Below, piece by piece: positions 14,605 to 21,281 of a stretch of DNA of 23,230 nucleotides; the first letter of the stretch is position 1, and each line of letters opens with the position of its first letter. A model generated the notes under the pieces. The model worked only from the letters and a program-made list of their open reading frames with translations, did no database searches and was not told the DNA's origin. The translations under genes were made by a program, and so were the position numbers. Source of the DNA: Flavobacteriaceae bacterium. GTDB taxonomy: Bacteria; Bacteroidota; Bacteroidia; Flavobacteriales; Flavobacteriaceae. The stretch lies in NCBI GenBank assembly GCA_023262245.1, contig JALRDC010000116.1:1-23230 (forward strand), written 5' to 3'.

Positions 14605-15681
14605 TTAGTTTTCTACGCTGGTGACTTCTACCTCAAATATCAAGTCTGATTGAGGAGGAATTCCTTGTCCTCCACTGGCTCCATAGGCAATGGTGTAGGG
14701 AAGAAAAAGAGTGGCTTTATCCCCCTCTTTTAAAAGACCAACTCCTTCCTTAAATCCATCTATCATTCGATCATCAGGACCTACTAAGGCCATAAATGGT
14801 TTGTAAGCCCCTGCCTGTTTTTTCTGAAAGTTGAGGGCATTATTAGCGATTGCTGTTTGTTCATTACTAGTTTCAAGCAGCGTTCCATCTACAAAATACA
14901 CGGCGTAGTGAACCATTGCTTTGTTGGTGGTTTTTACTGCTGTTCCATTTCCAGAAGAAGTTACGATGTATTTTAGTCCTGAATTGGTAAGCGTGGCTTT
15001 TTCTTTTAAAGCTTCAAATTTGACCACATTGTCTTCTTTTATTTTTGCTTTTTTAGCCTCTAGTTGTTTTGCTAATTCATCCTTTTTTTCAAAGTAGTCT
15101 CCAAAAACTTCAGGAGCATTGAAGTTTCGAGCTTCTTTTCCTTTTCTGATAATATTGATCTCTTCTATAATGTCGTCTTTCACAATACTGTCTACAACTT
15201 CCTGACCTTCAACTACCTCACCAAATACCGTATGCTTACCATCCAGCCATGGGGTGGCCTTGTGGGTAATAAAGAATTGACTTCCGTTTGTTGCAGGACC
15301 ACTGTTGGCCATAGATAATATCCCCGGTCCTTTATGTGTTAAATCAGAAATCTCATCATCAAAACGGTAGCCCGGACCTCCAGAACCTATTCCCAATGGG
15401 TCTCCTCCTTGAATCATAAAATCAGGGATGACACGATGGAATTTAATTCCATTATAAAACTTTTTGGATTTGAATTCTTCACTTACAAAGGGGTTATTTC
15501 CTTCACTAAGTGAAACAAAATTTGCCACCGTTATAGGTGCTTTTTCAATGGCAAGTTTTACAATAATAGGGCCTTTGGTGGTTTGAATATCTGCATAGAG
15601 TCCAGCGTCTAAATCAGGATATTGTGATTTGCACGCAAGGAGTAAACTCAGGCTAAGGATGGAGAGTATAATTTTTTTCAT
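14605..15681 (-). CDS. Cyclophilin-FKBP fusion peptidyl-prolyl isomerase lipoprotein
   Basis: A 358-residue exported PPIase. The signal peptide ends in L-L-L-A-C with the lipidated Cys17. A cyclophilin domain (about 29-185) shows F-H-R-V-I-P-D-F-M-I-Q-G-G-D, N-G-S-Q-F-F-I-T and W-L-D-G-K-H-T-V-F-G. A charged coiled segment (about 195-225) then leads to an FKBP domain (about 228-358) with D-G-T-L-L-E-T-S, G-F-K-E-G and a final Y-G-A-S-G-G-Q-G-I-P-P. Two different isomerase folds are thus joined on one lipid-anchored chain, which should act in the periplasm or at the outer membrane on folding of exported proteins. It follows gldI (also FKBP-type) after 16 bases and closes the nrnA-gldI-PPIase unit with a strong terminator. 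Confidence 0.92.
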   Translation of the reverse strand: MKKIILSILSLSLLLACKSQYPDLDAGLYADIQTTKGPIIVKLAIEKAPITVANFVSLSEGNNPFVSEEFKSKKFYNGIKFHRVIPDFMIQGGDPLGIGSGGPGYRFDDEISDLTHKGPGILSMANSGPATNGSQFFITHKATPWLDGKHTVFGEVVEGQEVVDSIVKDDIIEEINIIRKGKEARNFNAPEVFGDYFEKKDELAKQLEAKKAKIKEDNVVKFEALKEKATLTNSGLKYIVTSSGNGTAVKTTNKAMVHYAVYFVDGTLLETSNEQTAIANNALNFQKKQAGAYKPFMALVGPDDRMIDGFKEGVGLLKEGDKATLFLPYTIAYGASGGQGIPPQSDLIFEVEVTSVEN

Positions 15682-15697
15682 ATTTTGAATTTAAGTG

Positions 15698-16234
15698 TTA
15701 GTTAGTAGGTAGGCGTTCTATTGTGAAACGTAAGGGTTGGTTTACACCAATTTTTTCTTCGTCTCCCTGATAGCCATAGCAAAGGTAGGAAGGAAAAAGA
15801 AATACAACAACTTCTCCGGCACGCATCATTCGTAACCCTTCCCGAAGTCCAGGAAGTAAATCTTCTTGATCTATAGCGTAATCTATAGTGCCCAGAGTGC
15901 TCTTGTCGTAAAGTATGTTTTTATCCAAATCTTCTATTTGGTATTGAAAACGAACTTTTGTCCCCTTAGAAGGTAAGGGTAATTTAGCGTCACTGGTTTT
16001 AATATATGCATATAAAAATCCAGCCTCAGATACCTGATAGCTTAAACTGCTGTCCTTTTTAGCAGCTGTTTTTAATAAATATTCTTCCCTTGCTAAAAGA
16101 GTTTTGTTTCGCTCTGCAGAATTATTTAAAAAAGCATCCTTTTTTTTATTTAAAGGATAGCGGGCCTGATTTTTTGCACAAGAAAAAGTGAATATTAAAA
16201 GAAATAACGAAAAGGCAATTCTCATATAAACCAA
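15698..16234 (-). CDS. gldI: Gliding-motility lipoprotein GldI, FKBP-type
   Basis: 178 residues: a signal peptide with lipobox-like F-S-C (Cys19), then one FKBP domain. The domain shows D-L-D-K-N-I-L-Y-D, L-R-E-G-L-R-M-M-R-A-G-E and the end motif F-L-F-P-S-Y-L-C-Y-G-Y-Q-G-D-E, which match GldI of gliding flavobacteria. GldI is needed for gliding in Flavobacterium johnsoniae, probably by folding envelope proteins of the Gld/SprA (type IX secretion) machinery. Presence of gldI alone does not prove that this organism glides, since many non-gliding flavobacteria keep gld genes. The start is 3 bases past the stop of the nrnA-like gene; Met4 (16225) is an equally good start. FKBP active-site residues appear partly conserved, so catalytic strength is unclear. 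Confidence 0.85.
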   Translation of the reverse strand: MVYMRIAFSLFLLIFTFSCAKNQARYPLNKKKDAFLNNSAERNKTLLAREEYLLKTAAKKDSSLSYQVSEAGFLYAYIKTSDAKLPLPSKGTKVRFQYQIEDLDKNILYDKSTLGTIDYAIDQEDLLPGLREGLRMMRAGEVVVFLFPSYLCYGYQGDEEKIGVNQPLRFTIERLPTN

Positions 16235-16237
16235 TTG

Positions 16238-17245
16238 TTAAAATTGATCAGAAATTTCTGAAACAGCTTTTTTAAATCGAGCGACGGTTTTTTCCATGCT
16301 CTCCATAGACATTCCTCCAGCGGCATTGTGATGTCCACCTCCATCAAAATAGGTGCGTGCAAAATCGTTAACGGAAAAAGTACCCTGGGAACGAAAAGAC
16401 ATTTTAATTTTTCCTTCATTCTCATTTTCAATCATAATACATGAGAATACAATTCCTTTAAGTGAAAGACCATAATTAACAAATCCTTCAGTATCACCCT
16501 TTTTATATTCGCAGGACTCTAATTCGTTTTGATTAAGGGTCATGAAGACGATGGGCAAATTAGGAATTTGAACCAAATTTGAAAGGGTGATTCCCAGTAG
16601 CTTTAACCTGCTAAAAGAAGCACTGTCATAAATATTTTGATGAATTTGTGTTCCATTTGCGCCAGCTTCAATAAGGTGCGCTACAGCTCTGTGGGTTTCT
16701 GATGTGGTGGCAGGATAGCGAAAGGATCCCGTATCTGTCATCATTCCTGTATAAAGACAATTTGCAATATTTTCATCAATAGCGTTTGCATCTAGCGTTT
16801 TGATGAGTTTGTACACCATTTCACAGGTTGAACTCATATTAGGATCTGAATATTGAAGTACAGCATAATCCTCTGGAGCTTCGTGATGATCTATCATGAT
16901 TTTTTCTCCCGAAGCATTTTTAACTACCTCTGTTAAATCTTCAATTCGAGAAAGTGAATTAAAGTCTAAAGTAAAAATGAGGTCAGCTTCTCTGATTTTA
17001 TCACGTACTGTTTTTGGCGTATTGCTGTATTTTAATATTTGATCTTCTCCAGGAAGCCATTTTAAAAAGCTGGGATAGTCGTTTGGTGATATAACTACCG
17101 TTTCGTGATTCATTTTTATCAAAAAATGCTGTAAAGCAAGCGTGCTGCCTAAGGCATCGCCATCAGCATTTCTATGAGGAAGAATAACAACTTTTTTAGG
17201 TGTGGCTATACGTTGTTTTAGTCCATTTATAAAGAGTTCATTCAT
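16238..17245 (-). CDS. DHH-family phosphoesterase (NrnA-like oligoribonuclease/pAp phosphatase)
   Basis: The 335 residues carry the DHH/DHHA1 layout. The metal-binding blocks are H-R-N-A-D-G-D at 24-30, T-L-D-F-N at 92-96 and I-D-H-H-E at 118-122; the DHHA1 C-terminus has G-G-G-H-H-N-A-A-G-G near 310. NrnA proteins degrade 2-5-nucleotide RNA fragments and dephosphorylate 3'-phosphoadenosine 5'-phosphate (pAp). This is the usual call for flavobacterial homologues next to gldI. Cytoplasmic, Mn2+-dependent by family. It is the first gene of the nrnA-gldI-PPIase unit and is divergent from ndk across a 129-base gap. Confidence 0.9.
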   Translation of the reverse strand: MNELFINGLKQRIATPKKVVILPHRNADGDALGSTLALQHFLIKMNHETVVISPNDYPSFLKWLPGEDQILKYSNTPKTVRDKIREADLIFTLDFNSLSRIEDLTEVVKNASGEKIMIDHHEAPEDYAVLQYSDPNMSSTCEMVYKLIKTLDANAIDENIANCLYTGMMTDTGSFRYPATTSETHRAVAHLIEAGANGTQIHQNIYDSASFSRLKLLGITLSNLVQIPNLPIVFMTLNQNELESCEYKKGDTEGFVNYGLSLKGIVFSCIMIENENEGKIKMSFRSQGTFSVNDFARTYFDGGGHHNAAGGMSMESMEKTVARFKKAVSEISDQF

Positions 17246-17251
17246 ATGGTG

Positions 17252-17260
17252 CTAAGATAA
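17252..17260 (-). promoter_or_regulatory. Possible -7 element for the nrnA-gldI-PPIase unit
   Basis: The minus strand reads TATCTTAGC, one change from TAnnTTTG, 7 bases upstream of the ATG at 17245. The transcript leader would be only a few bases. No TTG box is seen at 17-23 bases. Confidence 0.3.
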
Positions 17261-17275
17261 TATATTAGACCTAGT

Positions 17276-17293
17276 TGATTGAATTAACAATCA
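17276..17293. other. Inverted repeat in the nrnA-ndk divergent gap
   Basis: Arms TGATTG and CAATCA flank an AATTAA core between two divergent genes. It is a possible operator for either promoter or a short hairpin; it is followed on the + strand by GATTTTT. Confidence 0.25.
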
Positions 17294-17354
17294 GATTTTT
17301 CAAGAATAAACAAATCTTCTCAAAAGCGAGATCGCCCCTTTAAAATACATTTAG

Positions 17355-17362
17355 TACTTTCG
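17355..17362 (+). promoter_or_regulatory. Possible -7 element for ndk
   Basis: TACTTTCG is close to TAnnTTTG and is 12 bases before the ndk ATG, separated from it by a run of twelve A residues after CGC. The A-rich leader is typical of Bacteroidota translation starts, which rarely use Shine-Dalgarno pairing. A -33 TTG is not evident. Confidence 0.4.
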
Positions 17363-17374
17363 CAAAAAAAAAAA

Positions 17375-17791
17375 ATGGCAAACACAACTCTCATGATGAT
17401 AAAACCCGATGCTGTAGAAAATGGGCACATTGGTAACATACTTGAAAAGGTGACCAATGCGGGATTTCAAATCAAGGCTTTAAAACTTACACAGCTTTCA
17501 AAAAATGATGCGGAACGTTTTTATGAGGTTCATAGAGAAAGACCTTTTTATGGAGAATTAGTAGCCTTTATGTCGAGAGGGCCTATCGTTGCTGCTGTTT
17601 TGGAAAAAGATAATGCCGTAAGTGATTTCAGAACCTTAATAGGAGCAACTAACCCTGAAGAGGCTGCTGAGGGTACCATCAGAAAGTTGTATGCCACTTC
17701 TATTGGGGAAAATGCTGTACACGGTTCTGATAGCGATGAAAATGCAAATATAGAGGCAGCGTTTCACTTTGCCGGACGGGAACGATTCTAA
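17375..17791 (+). CDS. ndk: Nucleoside diphosphate kinase
   Basis: Transfers the gamma-phosphate from NTPs (mainly ATP) to NDPs through a phosphohistidine, which balances the NTP and dNTP pools in the cytoplasm. The 138 residues match the family length. The N-terminal T-L-M-M-I-K-P-D-A-V with Lys10 and the active-site N-A-V-H-G-S-D-S with His116 are present, as is the R-G-P-I-V-A binding segment. It is monocistronic: divergent from nrnA upstream and convergent with the DUF721 gene, whose stop codon overlaps its own (17788-17791). There is no space for a separate intrinsic terminator between them. Confidence 0.97.
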   Translation: MANTTLMMIKPDAVENGHIGNILEKVTNAGFQIKALKLTQLSKNDAERFYEVHRERPFYGELVAFMSRGPIVAAVLEKDNAVSDFRTLIGATNPEEAAEGTIRKLYATSIGENAVHGSDSDENANIEAAFHFAGRERF

Positions 17792-18090
17792 CTCAGGACC
17801 ACTTTTTGAATAAACGCTCCCTTCAAATGGGTATTTAAACGTTGTTTGATGAGTTCTAACTCGTAACTCAATTCCATTTTTAAGGGGGCGGAACTTAACT
17901 TTACATATAAAGTATTATGTGAAAAGCGAACCTGATCGGTGTATTGGTTTATATTTTTTCCCATTACTTCTGACCAGCAATTACAGATTCTAACATTTTG
18001 AACCCCTTTTTTAAGTGGCTTTTGAGCGATTACCTCCTTTAAAACTTCTTTAAGAGCTTTTGCTTCAAATTTATTTTTAGAATCTTTCAT
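17788..18090 (-). CDS. DUF721 protein (DciA-like)
   Basis: A 100-residue protein of the DUF721 family: an N-terminal basic helix, then C-W-S-E-V-M-G-K-N-I and a KH-like alpha/beta domain with L-Y-V-K-L-S-S-A-P-L-K-M-E-L. Members related to DciA help load the replicative helicase DnaB in many bacteria that lack DnaC; whether this short Bacteroidota form does so is inferred. It lies downstream of recF and a lipoprotein gene (2-base gap), another repair/replication link. Its stop codon overlaps that of convergent ndk by 3 bases. Confidence 0.82.
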   Translation of the reverse strand: MKDSKNKFEAKALKEVLKEVIAQKPLKKGVQNVRICNCWSEVMGKNINQYTDQVRFSHNTLYVKLSSAPLKMELSYELELIKQRLNTHLKGAFIQKVVLS

Positions 18091-18092
18091 AG

Positions 18093-18503
18093 TTAAAGAT
18101 CAATCTTTGTAGGTCGTTTGTAATGATAGGCTCTTTCATCGTTTTCTAAAATGAGTTTTTGGCTATCCAAATAGTATATCTTTCTGGACCAATCGTCCCA
18201 TCGAGATTGGAATCTAATGTAATAGTTTTGATTTAATTTTTCAATAGTAAAAGGCGTTACATCGTCAGAGCTTGAATATGAACCATCCAATAAAGGAGCT
18301 ACCTTGTTTAAAAGTCCTTTTGGAAAATTAACTTGATAATGATCATACAAGGGAGCCTGAGCCTTTGGAAGAAACTTTTCGTTTTCTTGAGTAATAAATT
18401 CAATTTCCCAATAGCCTGAAAGAAGATCGATTTGAACTTTTGAAGAGGAAGTACATCCTAGGATCAAAGAGAAAATGAAATAGTAACTCCTTTTAAACAT
18501 CAT
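18093..18503 (-). CDS. Small lipoprotein of unknown function
   Basis: I choose ATG at 18503 (136 residues); 18500 is the next codon and equally possible. A longer frame from 18524 overlaps recF and puts non-signal residues first. The signal peptide runs through F-K-R-S-Y-Y-F-I-F-S-L-I to a lipobox L-G-C. The mature part begins near L-L-S-G-Y-W-E-I-E-F, a lipocalin-like first strand, and ends with Y-H-Y-K-R. It is all beta-type sequence with aromatic pairs (Y-Y-I-R-F, R-W-D-D-W). It starts one base after the recF stop and ends 2 bases before the DUF721 start. Homologues in this position appear to be common in flavobacteria. The role is unknown; a lipocalin-like ligand binder at the outer membrane is a guess. 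Confidence 0.78.
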   Translation of the reverse strand: MMFKRSYYFIFSLILGCTSSSKVQIDLLSGYWEIEFITQENEKFLPKAQAPLYDHYQVNFPKGLLNKVAPLLDGSYSSSDDVTPFTIEKLNQNYYIRFQSRWDDWSRKIYYLDSQKLILENDERAYHYKRPTKIDL

Positions 18504-18504
18504 A

Positions 18505-19584
18505 CTACAAATTAAAGATTTCATAGCTAGAATTACTATTACTTAAGGCTTCAAGTGTTCGTTCCTGGTGGGTATCGGTAATGAAGATTTGCCCAAAACT
18601 CTCTTGATCTACTAATGAAACAATTTGCGAAACACGATTTTGATCTAATTTGTCAAAAGCATCATCTAAAAGGAGGATAGGGGGGTGTCCGGTCTGTTTT
18701 TTTAAAAAATCAAATTGCGCTAATTTTAAGGCAACTAAAAATGATTTCTGTTGTCCTTGACTTCCAAATTTTTTGATAGGCTGCTCCTCAAGTAAAAAAC
18801 TTATGTCGTCTTTGTGGATACCCGTTGCGGTATGTTGTAGCATTTTGTCTTTTGACAGGTTGGTTTCTAGTAATTCCTTATGGGAATGATGCTTTAGTTG
18901 ACTCTCATAGGCTAAGGCAACATTTTCATTTCCGTCGCTTATGTTTTGATATCGTGCAATAAAAACAGGAATAAAATCTTTCATAAATGCTTTGCGTTTT
19001 TCAAAGATCGGTGTACTGCGCTTAACGAGTTGTTCGTTATATACTTCTAATGTTTCTCCATCATAGGTATTGTTTAGTGCGAAAAATTTCAGCAAAGCGT
19101 TTCGTTGAGAGAGTATTTTATTGTATTCAAGTAGGTTTTGTAGAAAAACAGGATCGGTCTGACCAATGACGCCATCCATAAACTTTCTGCGGGTACTACT
19201 GCCTTCGGAGATGAGATCTCGATCTGCTGGGGATATAATGACCATTGGAATTAAACCGATATGATCTGCTAGCTTTTCATATATTTTTCCATTTCTTTTA
19301 ACCACTCTTTTCTGTCCTTTTTTTAAGGAACAAATAATTTTCTCTTCTTTATTTTCTCTTTCAAAACGACCCTCAATCACAAAAAACTCTTCACCCAATA
19401 GGATGTTTTGAAGTGCAATAGGATTAAAATAACTCTTTCCAAAGGCTAAATGGTAGATTGCGTCAAGAATGTTAGATTTACCCTTTCCATTATCTCCAAT
19501 GAAGCAATTTATTTTTGGATTGAAATCAAAACTTTTAGAACGTATGTTCTTATATTGAGTTAAACGGAGTTGTTTTAAATACAT
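18505..19584 (-). CDS. recF: DNA replication and repair protein RecF
   Basis: An SMC-like ATPase that helps load RecA at gaps and stalled forks. Using ATG at 19584 gives 359 residues; an in-frame TTG at 19593 overlaps the putative promoter and is not needed. Walker A G-D-N-G-K-G-K-S-N lies at 30-38, the ABC-type signature S-Q-G-Q-Q-K-S in the C-terminal third, and Walker B as L-L-L-D-D-A-F-D-K-L-D. The length fits RecF. It heads a unit recF-lipoprotein-DUF721 and is not next to dnaA/dnaN/gyrB, unlike the classical arrangement. It is divergent from the TPR membrane-protein gene across an 88-base gap. Confidence 0.95.
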   Translation of the reverse strand: MYLKQLRLTQYKNIRSKSFDFNPKINCFIGDNGKGKSNILDAIYHLAFGKSYFNPIALQNILLGEEFFVIEGRFERENKEEKIICSLKKGQKRVVKRNGKIYEKLADHIGLIPMVIISPADRDLISEGSSTRRKFMDGVIGQTDPVFLQNLLEYNKILSQRNALLKFFALNNTYDGETLEVYNEQLVKRSTPIFEKRKAFMKDFIPVFIARYQNISDGNENVALAYESQLKHHSHKELLETNLSKDKMLQHTATGIHKDDISFLLEEQPIKKFGSQGQQKSFLVALKLAQFDFLKKQTGHPPILLLDDAFDKLDQNRVSQIVSLVDQESFGQIFITDTHQERTLEALSNSNSSYEIFNL

Positions 19585-19590
19585 AGAATA

Positions 19591-19598
19591 CAAAAATA
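19591..19598 (-). promoter_or_regulatory. Possible -7 element for recF
   Basis: The minus strand reads TATTTTTG, an exact TAnnTTTG match, ending 6 bases before the recF ATG at 19584. A start site 4-7 bases downstream would give a leaderless or nearly leaderless recF mRNA. No TTG box is evident 17-23 bases upstream. Confidence 0.4.
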
Positions 19599-19624
19599 AT
19601 AAGTTAGAAGCTAGCGTAGGGTTT

Positions 19625-19653
19625 TTTGAATTAGAATAAAAAGACTAATTTTG
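19625..19653 (+). promoter_or_regulatory. Promoter for the TPR-ribH unit
   Basis: TTTG at 19625-19628, a 17-base spacer, then TAATTTTG at 19646-19653. Both parts match the Bacteroidota sigma-ABfr pattern (TTG, 17-23 bases, TAnnTTTG). It lies 19 bases before the ATG at 19673 and is the best promoter in the window. Confidence 0.6.
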
Positions 19654-19672
19654 TGCGCTTAATAATTTTACA

Positions 19673-20440
19673 ATGGCAACATATAAAAAACGCGGATCTA
19701 AAAAATCAATTAGTACTTCCAAAGAATCAGAAGTTCCTCAAGAAAGTACTACTGCTGAGGTGTTTGAAACTCTAGATACCACAGCTTCAAAAACAGAAGA
19801 GTGGGTAGTAAAATACCAAAACATTATTCTGACTACGATCGGTGTTATTGCCGTAGGTGTTTTAGGTTATTTAGGATATAATAATTTTATAGTAAAGCCT
19901 AAAGCTCAGGAAGCGATAAGCGAGCTTAATCAAGCGCAATATTATTTCGAGTTAGCTGTAAACAGTGTGAATTCTGATTCTTTGTACAGAAGGGCGCTCA
20001 ATGGTGGAGAAGGGAAGTATGGATTTTTAGATATCATTGAAAATTATAAAGGAACCCCCGCTTCAAAGTTGGCTACCTATAGCGCTGGTATGGCTTATTT
20101 AAATATTAAAGATTATGAAAACGCAATCGTCTATTTGGATCAATTCACCTCTGAGGATGTATTATTAGGAGCTCTTTCTAAAGGGGCTATCGGAGACGCT
20201 TTTGCTCAATTGGGTCAACTAGAAGAGGCTTATGATTATTATGTTGAAGCTTCAAAAATCAACAACAATAGGTACAGTACGCCCAAATATTTGTACAAGG
20301 CTGCGATGATCGGCACTGAACTTGGAAAAAATTCACAAGCCCTTTCTTTTCTTAAGCGCATTGAAAAAGAATTTCCTGAGGCACAAGAGGCCCGACTTGT
20401 TGAAGTCCAAATTGCTAAAATTGAAACATTAATGCAATAG
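19673..20440 (+). CDS. Membrane-anchored tetratricopeptide repeat protein
   Basis: 255 residues: a charged Ser/Thr/Glu-rich cytoplasmic tail (1-45), one membrane helix (about 50-69, I-I-L-T-T-I-G-V-I-A), then a periplasmic region with TPR-type helix pairs (A-T-Y-S-A-G-M-A-Y-L-N, Y-E-N-A-I-V-Y-L, G-Q-L-E-E-A-Y-D-Y-Y). The layout resembles YfgM/PpiD-accessory and other single-span TPR proteins that assist protein translocation or envelope assembly, but the link is by architecture only. It has its own promoter and is followed by ribH after one base, so the two are co-transcribed. Flavobacterial genomes often show the same pair. Specific role unknown. Confidence 0.83.
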   Translation: MATYKKRGSKKSISTSKESEVPQESTTAEVFETLDTTASKTEEWVVKYQNIILTTIGVIAVGVLGYLGYNNFIVKPKAQEAISELNQAQYYFELAVNSVNSDSLYRRALNGGEGKYGFLDIIENYKGTPASKLATYSAGMAYLNIKDYENAIVYLDQFTSEDVLLGALSKGAIGDAFAQLGQLEEAYDYYVEASKINNNRYSTPKYLYKAAMIGTELGKNSQALSFLKRIEKEFPEAQEARLVEVQIAKIETLMQ

Positions 20441-20441
20441 T

Positions 20442-20930
20442 ATGGCTACGGCATTAAGTAATCTTTCTGAATACGATGCTGATGCTGTTCCTGATGGTAG
20501 TTCCTTTGTCATTCATTTAGTCGTTTCTGAGTGGAACTCTTCAATTACTGAAGCTCTAGCAGAAGGAGCTCGTGAAACCCTTTTAAAATTTGGTGTGCAG
20601 GCAGAAAACATTCTAATATGGAACGTGCCTGGAAGTTTTGAATTGGTATATGGGGCTCGAAAAGCACAAAAGCAAAAACCCAATGCGGTCATTGCAATAG
20701 GGAGTGTTATTCAAGGAGAAACCAAGCATTTCGATTTTGTTTGTCAGGCGGTATCTCAAGGGATTAAAGACTTAAATGTTTTATATGACGTCCCCGTCAT
20801 TTTTTGTGTTTTAACAGACAATACCCTTAAACAAGCCCAGGATCGCAGTGGAGGGAAACACGGCAATAAAGGGGTGGAAGCTGCAATAGCAGCCCTGCAA
20901 ATGGCTAATCTTATACCTAAACAAGCCTAA
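20442..20930 (+). CDS. ribH: 6,7-dimethyl-8-ribityllumazine synthase
   Basis: Condenses 5-amino-6-ribitylamino-uracil with 3,4-dihydroxy-2-butanone 4-phosphate to make lumazine, the direct precursor of riboflavin. The 162 residues show W-N at 31-32, N-V-P-G-S-F-E (61-67), A-I-G-S-V-I-Q-G-E-T with catalytic His96 in K-H-F-D-F, and F-C-V-L-T-D-N-T. In the family the protein builds a 60-mer or pentamer in the cytoplasm. The other rib genes are not in the window. The start is one base after the TPR gene stop. Confidence 0.96.
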   Translation: MATALSNLSEYDADAVPDGSSFVIHLVVSEWNSSITEALAEGARETLLKFGVQAENILIWNVPGSFELVYGARKAQKQKPNAVIAIGSVIQGETKHFDFVCQAVSQGIKDLNVLYDVPVIFCVLTDNTLKQAQDRSGGKHGNKGVEAAIAALQMANLIPKQA

Positions 20931-20946
20931 GTTTCTTCATTTAGAG

Positions 20947-20977
20947 TTTCTCTTTTTATAGCTTTCTTGTACCTTTG
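20947..20977 (+). promoter_or_regulatory. Promoter of the small membrane protein-mutL unit
   Basis: TACCTTTG at 20970-20977 is an exact -7 match; TTTC at 20947-20950 with a 19-base spacer is a near -33 match. The ATG follows only 4 bases later (20982), so the mRNA would be leaderless or nearly so. Confidence 0.5.
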
Positions 20978-20981
20978 ATAC

Positions 20982-21281
20982 ATGTTGAAATCAAATCTTT
21001 TTAAACTTCGTAAAAACAGAAGGTATAATTATACTCCCCGCTATTATAAAGGAAAAGATAACGGTAATATTTATGAATTTGATTCCAAATTCTCTAAATA
21101 TCGGGACACCTATAATAATAATGATTTTGGTCAACAGTGGAAAGAAGCACGTATGCAAATGCGCACACGAAAAAACCGCTCTATTTCTTTACGTTTACTT
21201 TTTATTATTTTATTCCTAGTCATGATTTGTTTGTACATCTTAGACTTTGATTTAAGCATTTTTATGCGTCCGAATGAATGA
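20982..21281 (+). CDS. Small basic protein with C-terminal membrane helix, function unknown
   Basis: 99 residues. The N-terminal 70 are basic and rich in Arg, Lys, Tyr and Asn, with a Tyr-Lys pattern (N-Y-T-P-R-Y-Y-K-G-K) and W-K-E-A-R-M-Q-M-R. One membrane helix (about 73-90, L-L-F-I-I-L-F-L-V-M-I) lies near the C-terminus, with a short acidic tail. This suggests a tail-anchored inner-membrane protein whose basic domain faces the cytoplasm, perhaps binding nucleic acid or lipid. Related genes between ribH and mutL in flavobacteria are sometimes labelled as a riboflavin synthase subunit, which the sequence does not support. The stop overlaps the mutL start (ATGA at 21278-21281), so it is translationally coupled to mutL. 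Its own promoter lies just upstream. Confidence 0.78.
   Translation: MLKSNLFKLRKNRRYNYTPRYYKGKDNGNIYEFDSKFSKYRDTYNNNDFGQQWKEARMQMRTRKNRSISLRLLFIILFLVMICLYILDFDLSIFMRPNE

Noticed and set aside
16222..16431. 69-codon frame overlapping the end of the nrnA-like gene
   Set aside because: Out-of-frame shadow of the DHHA1 domain, which is conserved in the main frame.
17363..17374. A-tract before ndk as a possible slippage or phase-variation switch
   Set aside because: It is outside the coding frame, and A-rich leaders are common in Bacteroidota; nothing else points to phase variation.
19585..19593. TTG start three codons upstream for recF
   Set aside because: ATG at 19584 matches the usual RecF N-terminus, and the TTG sits within the likely -7 element.
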